Origin: Ectocarpus siliculosus | Taxonomy: Eukaryota; Sar; Phaeophyceae; Ectocarpales; Ectocarpaceae | Assembly: GCA_000310025.1 (NCBI GenBank) | Contig: FN649758.1 | Location: 2,515,221-2,579,220, forward strand | Reading direction: 5' to 3' | DNA: 64,000 nt | Shown here: positions 51,431 through 63,400 of the stretch, piece after piece | Position numbering within the stretch: the first letter of the stretch is position 1 | Layout: every line of letters begins with the position of its first letter | The notes under the pieces: generated by a model | Told to the model about the DNA's origin: nothing | Database searches by the model: none | The model's input: the letters and a program-made list of their open reading frames with translations, nothing else | Program-made: the position numbers and the translations under genes

Positions 51431-54400
51431 ATGTCTGCTGTTGATACATACCGCATCAAGAGGGTGCGATTCTTCGGTCGAAAGGTGGGTCCTTGCTTCC
51501 TTGACCTCACCCGGGCAGTGTTGGTCAAGTGTATGGTAAGTGATTTGATGAAGGTACTGATGTAGTTTTTCCGCCGCCTAGACTTCCATGTACCATGTGT
51601 ACTGCTGTAGCACGAAGTTCACTGTCCATACACCATCTGACACACGCTGCTCTCCCGCTCTCCAACGTGCCCGCATCCCTGCAGGTTCCCATATTATGCC
51701 AAAACTTGAATGGACCTTGCCCGCTCCTCGCAATAGGGAACATCCTCCTCCTTCAAAGTAATATTTCGATCCATCCTGTGAGTGGTGATGCAAAGTATGT
51801 TGTAGAAGTTGAATTTCATTCAAATGTGGATGGAGAGTTCGAGATACTGTCAGTACATTTACAGCAGTACTAATCAGATTTCCATTAATGCGTTGTACGT
51901 GTACGAAGTGTATCTAGTGGTAGTATACCTCTGTCGATGTTCCTGGCAGCCTGTCGTAGGACATCAGCACCGGCAATCTCGTATTAGGAAGCCACGGACG
52001 GTAGGTCGTACCAGAGGTCGATACACGTAATGTTGACACACATATTATCATATTATACAATGTGGCTAAGGCCGTGTACATGAGCCGCGGGGTACAATTC
52101 AATACCTCACAGCAAGTAGTCTGTCTATCTGCATTACTGTGCGATGTCAAACGCCGTTGAAACCCATATGAACGTAACCCGTTGATAATATTCAACAGCG
52201 ATGACACGATATGACACCGAGTACTGCTGCAGGTACCTCCAACACGAATTCTTCGTGTGTGGTCGTTAGGTCTTCGTTTAAGGGCGCACTGGGAACCGCA
52301 GGTCTCCTATTCCAAAATCCAGCAAACGCCTGCATATGTCAGTTTTCCAAAGTCTAACTCCAGTACGAAACTTCAAAGGCTAGGTTTCTCGCCGTCCCCT
52401 GTGTCCCTGGGGCTCCGTGATGGTGTTTCCCCGCCAACCATATATATATATAAATTTCTCACAGGTCAAACTGCTATACTAGTAGGGGGGGGGGATGAGC
52501 CGCGGGTGACGACCTAATACCTTGCGGTAGTCTATCTGCGATGCTGTGTGCAAGGTGTGAGACACAATGCTTCCAGGCGACGCAACGCGCAATTCATTAC
52601 TTGCGGAATATATTTCGAACGGATCTTCCACGTAATGCACCCGCTCCCGCTGGAAGTTTGTTGAAAGTGTTTCACATCAACGGCGGAGGAACACACACTG
52701 TTGTCTCGCCTCTTCTACAGCAGTACCGCCAAACGGCACCGAACGGTACTGAGACAAGAATGAACAGTGGTATCTCACGCGAATGCACTTGTAGTGCTGC
52801 TGTTGCTGTAATGGCAAATGTTTTTAGATGATGCTGCGTCTCTTTGCGGTTCTGGTCGTTGCGGGTCTGAACGAGCGGTGTCGGCCAACATTTTGATTTG
52901 AGCGAGCGCACCTGGCCACATGGCAACCACATATCAACGGCTGGGATGGCAGCACAGTGCTCCTGCGAGGGTTGCTCGGGGCCCTTGATGAGCTCGCTAC
53001 GACCAGTACTTGATGCGCAATCGATGGTTTTGTCCGTGTGGTGTGTGCATTTCCAAACGCAAAAAACATACGCGCCATCCGATAAAAAAAAGTAATCATT
53101 TCCGAACGCATGACCGCTTGAAAACATGAAATAAAAAAATGTTCGGAAGCAGAAATTGCACTTTTTTACTGACATAAAAAACATCCATTAGAAACCGCTT
53201 GAGGATGAAGAGAAAAAATGTCACGCTTCGCGCTCTCCGCGGCTAATTATAAAAATCCCGAGCGGTGCCCCCGCCGACTGCTGTAGGTATCTCAATTGTG
53301 CCCTCTGGCGGTTAGCCCCAGGAGACTCAAACCTCTACCATGTTTTTGGAGAAATCATACCAGCTTGAGCAACCCCGTCGATCAAAACTGTGCCGTTTAT
53401 CTGTTTAGGCCTTGTAGCGCGAGATCGAGGTGCTTGAAGTTTTGCGATTTCAGCACAATCTTCGCGCCGAGATTTTGGGCGATTCAGCGCAGCAAATGTG
53501 CTGCAATTGCAGACAGCTATAGCACGCCACCAGCAACTACACTGCTTGAAACTGCCAGAGCCTACCGATATGGTGTGTGAGTGCCGTCGCATGACTTGAC
53601 AGCAGCAGCAGACAACCAGAAACGATTCTAGAGGTGTTCTCGTGAACTGTATGTAGTTGCATACAGCAGCCCGAAATTTGGCCAAAATGCCGGATCTTCT
53701 GGGTCGTTTGACGCGCCGCCGCTGTTCTCCACGTGTGTATGCCCGATCATCAAACGGATTGAACGCGAATGTAGTTGGTTCACCGGTTTTTCTCATACTG
53801 CAATAAACATGTAAGGGCTTTGATTTTGGCACAGTTTGACTTTTCGATCTACGGCGCAAAACGTAAGTACTCCTTAAATAGGTGCTTTTTCGGTCTATTT
53901 TTAGTCCCCCCCCTGTAACGCTTCTTTTGTTCAAATCCCTTACTCTAAATCCCAGTTGTTTCGTTTGGTTTGCGAAACGTCGTTTCCTTTTTGCAACGCT
54001 TGTTTTTGTTAGGAACCTTGGGTAGCCGTAAGTGCTGCTGTTGTTGTTGTTGTTTGGCGTCTCTGATAACCTGAAGTGAGAGATGTTGCTCGTTGCTGCA
54101 GGGCCAAGCCTAATTTTATATTTCCTTTTGTAGGGCAATGGGCGAGCTTTGACCTCTTTCATAGGGTTTAGTAGCGTGCGCACACTTCTCTTATGGCATG
54201 CAGTGCAGTGAGCGGAGTCAACGCGTAGGCGGGCATCCATGAACGTGATTTGCGGTTAACTACATGTTCGCGTTCTTGCTGCTGTGTTTGCGACCCAGGA
54301 CTTGTCCGAGATTTCCTTCAGCGAACTGACGCAACTCGTTGCCGGCTTTTTGCTCGACTCCAATCCTCCCCATGAGGATGAACGGATAAACGTCAACCAG

Positions 54401-57400
54401 CAGACACAGGTATTTGGTTATCTCTATGCTCGTGTATCGCTAACATTGTTACGTTTACTAGATTGTGCGAGTTTTTTTTATGTGAAAAATATATCCCTGC
54501 AGCAATCTACTCCCACCCGTGTTGCAGGAAGCTACAAAAGTATGACTAACGGGCTCCGCGAAACTCGATGGTACCCCACTTGAGCCCCCAAGATGTGTTG
54601 CCCTGTGACACCATCTGGTGCGCACCTTTGTCACCGCTGGTACTCCCACCGATAGCGACGTGCTAAACCAGCCGGATACCTCTAGCTTGTTACGTTTACA
54701 TGCGAAGACATTTGGTACGCCCTGGTTTCGCTCTGAACCTGGCAAATGCCGTGCTATCAAAAATTAATAAGTTGTTGATTCAAGCCCGTTTCGCAGCTCT
54801 CAGCACCAAACTTCACGCTGCTATATACCTGCGAAGGAGTTGACGAACTCGCTCGAGACTTCGCCTGAGTGGATTACATAGGAATAGGTATTGTTAGGAT
54901 ATATCCACTACGTGGGTCGTTCCAGTGAAGCACTCTATCGCCTATCTCGAGCAAACACGCCCCGCGCGTCGACCTCCAATTTTGTTTGGATTTCTCCGGC
55001 AACATCCTCCGAAATTTGACCTTCAGCGCTCTACATGTGTATACACCTAAAAAAAATGATCCAGTCCAATTTTTTTTATGGTATCACGCTGTAGAGACTT
55101 GCCAAAGGTTCCTTTTGAGGGTTGGCCATATTTTGGATCGCCACTGCAGCCGGAGTTGTGGCGAATTTGCGGCCCGTCCTTGTAGGAAAACGGCGGCTGT
55201 GGGGGCTCCGCGTCAACGATGCCTTGTGGTATTACGAAATAATGAATGGCTTTTGTGGGGACTTGCAACAAGGGTGGCACGTCTATTTTGAGCCGGGTGG
55301 GGTTTGGGGAGGGGGTGATTCAAACCCGCGCGCGGAATACCTGCCCCCGTCGTTCAGACAAAGTGGACCAGGGAAGGGAAGAATCGCACACTCAAGGGTA
55401 GGGAGGTGTACAGCATCACAGCAGCAGCTGTGCTACATCATCATCAGTGTTGTGTGTGTGCTGTAGCAGTGGGTGTGTGGTGTTCCTCTGTCTACTCACA
55501 GCTTTGTTCTTCAAGCACAACCAACACGTTTTGAGCGGGAGCAGTTGTGATAGGTCACTTTTAGGCAAATGTCCAGTGCACAAATATTGGCTCTAATTTT
55601 TGTTGCCGTGCTGGTGGGATCGGCTTGAGTCCACTGCTCAAAGATCCACCACGAACGTATACATGGTCGAATTTCGCACGCACTGGAAGTAGCTTTGTTT
55701 TTCGCACGCAGGCGCACGCCTCTGCCCGTGTTTCCGGGGAATATCTTACGCAACGTTTTCTTTCCGAAAAGCCACCTCATTGCGAGCTGCGATGGTCCCT
55801 CCCAAAACAAGTAGTTTTACACGAAAGCACGGTAGTCGTCTGAAAAAGCCCAGCGAAACGTAACGTGTTGAAGCATACGGCAGTTGTTGTGCGCACTTTG
55901 CCTCGCTAATATGTACTAAAGGCCTTGGAGATTCATCAAATTTCATGTAGTAAATACGACTGGGGCCCAATTGTAGCAGGAGGAGGTCGTCATTAGGTAT
56001 AAAGTGCCCCCGGCGACGGTAAGAAACCAGTGTCACTCACGATATGTGGCCAATCCAACATCGCCATTCCACGCGCAACTTTAACAAGCTCAGACAGGAC
56101 ATGGCAGTTTGAATGCACGCGTTGCGAAGTTTCCGTTTCTGCAGATTTCGAGGCGTTGCAAGGCAACGTATTCGCTTTGATGACAACGTGCATGCCCAAA
56201 TAACTTCCGTCAGCTCTGCAGGAGCTTCCCTACCTCGAATTGTTGTAGCCCCTGGGCTAACTCGATTTCTTCCTGCGCGCTGGCCTATTTGTTTGGCGCG
56301 GGCGGGGCAACCCTCCGGATCCTAGCAACTCTAAATATTCAGTTGCTGTAGTTTGGCAGGATCGCTGACCCCAACACAACCTTCCCCACGACCTCAGCTG
56401 GACACAGTTATCAAGCTGCTACCTCGGCTCCAGTATGGGCTTGATGTCAACGTACGCTTCAATAGTGTCCGCGGCTTCGAATTCACTGAGGAGATGGCGG
56501 CGTTCGACATGAGCGGTGTTACTCTGCTGCACGGGTGGATCTTAGACCCAGAGGACAAGCACACGGTGAGGGAGTATGTTATCGATAGTTGAAGATACCC
56601 CTGGCCACAGCACGTTACTTCCAATTTACTTGCTTGACTTGGATACTCTGTCCGCGTGCATTTGCCCATCTCTGCTGCCATCGTAGGGAAGCGTCATCGA
56701 AGGGATGTCATACAACAAGCTAGTTGAAAAGTTACTAGAATTCCGATCTTTGACGGTTGAAGCATCGGGCCCCAGGAAGCAAGACTTTGATAACGTGGGA
56801 GCCAGGCAAAATGTCCCGAGCGACAAATCCGAAAGCAACGACCACCAGGAGGCAGGATCGACGAATTTCGCGAAGACTGCGGGGGAAGAAGATGCTGGAA
56901 CCCAAGCGCAACTCGTGACCAAACCATTACAAACAGCTCAAAGCGTTGGCGCGGTGGTAGTCGACGATGCAAGTGAGCCTTTGGGAGAGAATGCTCCAAC
57001 CCCAGTGAGAAGAAGCGAAGAGGATACTGGTCAGGAGGGACTTTCTTCGGCATCGACGATCACGCGTCAGCAGGGTTCCGAGTCCATCTTGCATCGTGAA
57101 GAGGGGCTTCCCACAGACAAATGTGCACGTGCTTCAAGTGTTACCTCGGAAACAGAGTCTGACAAGATGGCGACTGCTTTGAACGAGGGGCAAGTGGCAG
57201 AGGAGTTCTTTCGAGAGACGGCGAGCCAGCTCACATACTACGGCCTGTCACAGTTGCACCAGGAGGTACGTGACTACAGTAGTAGTTATGTTGCGTATGT
57301 TACCGCTGTTCTCTTGGGCAAAAATCAAGGCGCATAGACGCTTGCGATGTTGAGAGAGAGATGTCGTCCTCTAGTCAATACGGATGATTATTCACTTCGC

Positions 57401-60400
57401 TTAGGAAACTTGGCATAGTAATCGGAAATTGGGTAGGAGAATCGTCTCTTGAGCGCTTAACACGGTAGTGATCACGTGATGACCCCGGGGCCCTTGTAAC
57501 TGTGAGGCTCAAAATATATCAACACGTTGTCTTCTTCTCAGATCGCAGCAATTGCTTCCTCTCTCGGTGCACCGAGCCAGCCGAGTCACCCGGTACTGTG
57601 ACCGCATACTGCACCACGCCCAAAACCCCGTTAAGTGTCTGCGAGCGAAGCGAGTGACGATGCCACTCACATTCACTCAAAACCGATTACATCAACAACA
57701 CACCAAACCAGTCTACCATATGATTTTTTGTACACGCCGTCTTTCTCACATCGCAGCGGATTGATCTGTCGGCGCGCCACTGGCCAGCATTGATGTCACT
57801 TGGATGTAGACTGGGTAAGATTGGTCGTTCGTGCTATCCTTTGCTCTAGCATGTCTCTCTCTACGCACGACAGGCCAGAATCACTTGCACTTTAGAGTAC
57901 GTGTCCGCTGCGACCCATTGGACACCAGGCTGCCGGTCTGTATTTGTCTAGTGCTCCCGCTGGGGCTGCACACTCGCTTCTTTGTCTTGCACCTCGCATT
58001 CTCGTTCGCATCAATCCATTTACAATAGCAGTCATGCCCGCGCGCAAGCGAGATACACCGTCAGTGGCTCGCTGGGATCCAATCCCGGCGATCAACCATG
58101 AAGACCTATCGACTAATCTCCCCCCGGCTGAGGGTTCACGAGATTGCAGGAAAGGCAATCCTGATGCTCTCGTCAGCCTAGAGCGTTTTTTTCGCGGTTT
58201 CTGCACCCGTAGACCTTGCCTCGCAGCGAGACTTGCACCTACCAATAGCCCCCTGTGTTGAGAGGGCCCTGCCGCCGTGCCGCACGCTCTCGGAGGCGGA
58301 CTGCGTGCAGCGCTAGCGAGGGCAGAACGTCGCGTCTCCGAGATCAACAATGACGCCACCAATCACGGCCCGTTCAATTGACGTGCAGGCCATTCATAGA
58401 TTCGGCATGCTTCATAGATTCGGCAAGCCGCTGAGGTGGTGCACCTCACCCTCGCCACACGCGCAACCAAGCAACCACGTCTCCGCATGACATGGCACAA
58501 AGCGCCCTACTACTGTAGTGCGTCTCCCTTTCGATCCCGACGACAAGCGGGGGGGGGGTTGCGGCTGGTGTCGTGCCCGCAGCAATCTGCAAACTATTTA
58601 CACTTCAAGTAGAGCTCATCACGGCTTAGTCGAGCGTAAGTGGCGGTCTCCATGTTGGAATACCATTTCTTGGAACATTCCTTGGGTCAGGTGCAGCCCG
58701 TGCACAGCAGCAGTGCACAGCAACCTACACGGGGGCAGCCGCGTACACAGCAACCTACCTTTTACCCCCGCGGGTTGCTGCGGCTTGAGGCTTACCATTG
58801 TATAGCTTTGGGTCGGGTTGGTCGCTGGGTTTGGTCAGGGATAGGGCTATATCCTGTAGGTTTGGAACAGTGCAAAAAAATGCGTACATCAGGTGCACGG
58901 TTCGGAACCAGAAATCAATAGTTTACACGGTGTAGAAGCGTTGCATCCATCGGGGGGTAAATATCGTCCTCCGCCGCCTCATAGGGGGTCGGTCCTCATT
59001 TTTCCCTCTGGCAGAGCATACAGTATAGCAGTACTACTGCGGTGGGACGTGTACGTGCTGTGGGTTATCGCCCTCCTGATACCATGGCACATCAAATACT
59101 ACTTCAAAGTACACATACATGCTGTGTGTGGTAGTTTATGGGTGGGATGGTGAAGCAGAAGAGATGATGCACCGAACTACTTCGTATTGGTTGTAATGTA
59201 ACCCCACACGTACAGGCTAAATACGACAAATATTTTCCGGTAGTGTTTCGGGGCGACACATACATGGTCGCTCCGGTGGTCTAGTAGGTAACCTCGCAGC
59301 CTACTAAGGGCCAGGTCATGGGTTCGAGTCCCGGCAAAGTGAGTATTTTTCTCACTAAATAAATCCCGGTCTAAGTTGGAAGTGACGCGCTGCGAAGCTC
59401 GTTGTTAGTAAACTCGATCGACTTCATAAGTCGCGAGGGAAGGGATTACTGTACCCTTCTCGCGATAAAAATATCTCAGGCAGGAACCGCAGGAGGGGAT
59501 CCAACCCCCCCCTCCTATGTGACCCCGGTAGGGTTGTCTAGCTAGTAGAAGTGGAGGATAGGGGCCAGAGGGGCAGACGACAGAATCCAATGATGGGAGA
59601 AAAAAAAAAAAAACATAAACGTCCATTTCGGTGCACGGTCTCTGTATGCTTACAACTAACGTTAAAGACGACGAACACTGAGATATATGCCCACAGTCGA
59701 AGGGGATGTATATGCTGAAGTATTTTCCGTGAGTGGAGGGAATCCGGCTGGAAATTGGGCTAATGTTGAGTCTGTCGCTTTACTTGATTAATTCATTACT
59801 TTTTTTAATCGAACAAATAAATGAGCACAAAAACGTTTACAAGATACTGTAGACTACATACACGATGACTCAAGTTGCGGTAGCGAAAATGTGCCAATCA
59901 ATGTCGCCGTGTGTACATAGATTTCCTTTGCGTCTTTTCCTTCTGATGTCTCACCTTATCGGGGTGGATCGTTGTAGTGTTGGCGATTTCGCGTCAACGG
60001 GTGTGGACACATTTACGTTACCAGGGTCTTTTCTTCTTCGTACTTTCATATATACTTCTAAGCTGAAAGGCCTGTATACCGGCGCTATAATAGATGGGAC
60101 GAACACGCACACACACGTTTTTCTACGCGTACCTCGATTATTGTGTGTGGAGGTGTACTTCTTCGTTTTCGGTTTTCGGTTTTTATATGTAGCTTTCGCT
60201 GTCTGTCATGTCTATCCCAGATAGATTCCGCCGTCCGTACGCGTCTTCCACATTTGTAGCTTGCAGTCGATGTTCATCAGCAGAAACAACTTTTCACAAC
60301 AAAACAACACTTAACTCTCGTTTCTCTCCTTTCACAAATTCAACCCGCACACTCTTGCCGTCGCCATGCAACCTACGAGCACAGCGGCGACGGCCGAAAG

Positions 60401-63400
60401 CGGTTTCCGCGAAGTGGCCTTGTATCGTCTGCAGTCATCCGCGCGCAAGATTCCCGCAAGAAGACCCTTTCGTTCGACTCCATACCCAATAAATAACAAG
60501 TTGGCCGTGCACCGTGGTGTCCCTCCCCCCCACCCCCTCTCTCTACTACTTCTAGCTGTTGTATGCAGCAGTCGCTCGGTGCCATTCCTTGGTCACATCC
60601 CGCAGTCATGCCCTCCATGGAATCCCATTTGTTAGCACACGCATGCATACATGAAGTACGCAGTCATGCGCTTGCATAGGAGTTTCGCATAATGTATGTT
60701 GTCTCTCTCATTTTCTCTTCTCTCATTCCGTGTCCTATGGTCGTCAGTCGTCAACCATAATGTTCCTGTCTTCGTGAGTCAGTTACGGTTGTCTATCGGT
60801 TCGTCGTGAAGCGGAACATGTCTGTTGTCATATTTTTTGCGTCCAGTTCTCCACGTGATACGCTGTCATCTTGGTTTTGTCGTTGTGTCGTGAAAGTCAG
60901 TGATCGACACATTTCCAACTTGTTTAACCCGGACCATGTGATGCCGTAATTGCGGGTGAAATACATCATTTTTTCAGTGTTCCCACGCTATCCAACCAAC
61001 TGGCAAAAACACTTTCCTCGCGTTACAGAAACCATTATATTAACCATGCCCACGTGGAAAACGTCTGACAACTGGTTGGTCGCTTCGTTGTAGAGCTGTA
61101 ATAACAGCTGCATCTTGAAACCGCTTCAATACGCGCAGTGGCAGAAGCCGCCGGCAGCCTTGAAGCCTGTCCATAGCCGGTCGCCCCGGTGGTCTAGTAA
61201 TATCCTCGAAACCGTCTAGAGGTCAGGTCAGGGGTTCGAATCCCGGCGTAAGCGAGTTTTTCTTGCAAAGTGAGTTTTTCTCTCGCTCCCGCTCCTGGCC
61301 TAGTGGATAGCGCTAGTTCGTGTGTACACAGAGGGAAGAGAGTACTGAACTCTTCTCTCATTAAAAATCGAAGGCAACGTACCGCACGAGGGGAGGGCAG
61401 AGAGGGACCCTTCTGTGTGACCACGGGTTGGAGTAAACGGCACTAGTGCTGTGAGCGCTGATTTGAAGTGAAGTTTTGGCCTCCGCACGATGCTGCTGCG
61501 GCATGCATTGCCATCATCCCGTGACGTTGGTTTTGAATCATGAGAGAACCGTCGTGAGCGCACCTCCGTATTCGGCACTGAACCTGTTTCGATTTGAAAA
61601 CCTGTTCAGCTGCACCTGTGCCGTATCTGACAAACAACGTTCACGAACTCGTGTGGTACATATTTGCCCAAAGGTTCGCGAGCGCCAGCTGTGCGTTTTT
61701 TTTCGCAATAATCATTTCTCCACGATGTTCAAGTACGAGGGTAAACTCTACCTTCTCATCACGGACTTGGGATACGCAAGAGAGAGCAGGTGAGGATTCA
61801 TTTGAGGTCCGCCAGTACGCTTAGATCACGAAAAGACCACCCAGTAATGACGTATTGGCAGGTACCAGTACGGGTGGCGGTGGTCGCGAGATCGGGGTAT
61901 CGACTTTGGTAGTAGCAAGCGGTTGAGCTCAAATGACTCCATTTGGGCACCGAGACTAAGCAGCAGCGGAACTCAGACAGGTATGGAAGGGCCTCACACT
62001 GCATGGGTATACATAATATACCACCGAATAAAGAGCAGAATCAGTAAGAGAAGGTTTGCGCCTTTGCATGTGAAAATACCGAAGATCGAGGCTGACAGGC
62101 AATGGAGAGAATGCACCCCGTGATAAGATCAGATGACTCTATTTTTCTTTCGGCATGCACGTTTGTGTGTGTGTTTTTTTATGCTCTCGTATACTGTGTC
62201 ATTCACGTAGCTGTTGTGAGTAGCAAAGTGTCCGCTTCAGTTGAGCCAGCACCACCGATGTATGCATACGTAGAAATGTGCGAGGTAGATATCGTTTTTT
62301 TTTTTATGTTGAGAAGTTTCTCTTGAACCGAACCCTGAGCAAAACATCCGCACATTGCAAGAGCTCACAGCTGCCGACATCGTTCTCTTTTTTGCCGGGC
62401 AAACTAGAGCTTGGACGTCGAGGTCTTGGTTCTCTCAGGAGGATTTATCAATTTTCGAGAGGACATATTGCATTTAGACAAGAGACGTCTCAGGTGGGGA
62501 AGCTGTTTTCCCTCCTGCAGCCAGGTCTGAAATGGGCCACATCGTCCAATCAGCAGACTCATTTCGTTCGTTTTAAAATAGAAATCACACCAACATCGAC
62601 TTTTCCGTGGGTCCTTAACGGTTGTTGAAATAAGTTTCTCTTTGATCGTTGGTCAGTTTAAGGGATTGTTCTCTCTCACCGGTTTTTAAGAGAAGGCCGG
62701 CTCTACGAGAGTCTAATTGACTTGTCACGACCCTCTGCCACTATGTACTAAAAAATGCTCTCGCTAACCGTTCTCGTGGCCGCGACGTTGGCACTTATGC
62801 AGCGTAGTATGGGAGAAGCTGGATCAAATCGACGGAAACACCGAATATGCGGACAGCGATTTCGGCCCAAGCTCTCGTTGCAGTCTTGCTAGCGGGGATC
62901 CACAAAGGTAAGGACAGAGCGGCTGCTAACACAATGCAAACACTCCATTGTACAGATTACAGTTTGACCCTGCGCTTTTAACCCTTATGTGACTACATGC
63001 ACGATAGCAGTACGATAACTTTGTGTGCCGAAAATTCGCTGGCGTGCGTCGCCAAGGAGAAAAACACCTGCGCCGTAAAGGCCAGCAGAGAGACCAAGAG
63101 GAGCCCAACACACAAGCACGCACATGGGCAATGTGCGCAGGGGTACACGCAGTACTACCATTTGTACGACAGTCATGTCTCTTATGTGGGGCAGATATAT
63201 CCTTTCTTTCCAGATCCAATCTAGTGCCTACTGCTGTAAGATCCAAACGGTAAATACCACGGGAGGGTACATCCAGCACCCTCAACATGTGATCAACCCA
63301 GGGTCCCACTTGCGCGATGGAGAGCAGAGATAACGCACACCGGAGCCGATGCTAACGTACTGCCTCGGTGCCTGATGCGGTCATGACTGCGGTGTGTGTG

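Larger units (their letters stand above)
57266..61673 (+). other. 4.4-kb MINDY intron
   Basis: Runs from GTACGT donor at 57266 to the CAAAG acceptor at 61673. It contains SINE copies 2 and 3 and simple-sequence runs. Plus-strand frames near 57.9-58.3 kb and 60.2-60.6 kb (MPARKRDTPSVARWDPI and MQPTSTAATAESGF) have some protein-like character but no recognised family and no supporting splice pattern. Confidence 0.6.

Noticed and set aside
53335-54240. Minus-strand frame of 301 codons
   Set aside because: It lies in repeat R copy 2. The equivalent frame in copy 1 is broken into pieces, so there is no sign of selection to keep it.
59266-59345. tRNA gene
   Set aside because: The A- and B-boxes are good, but the same head with the same non-tRNA tail occurs three times, so it is a SINE. 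The cloverleaf is also imperfect.
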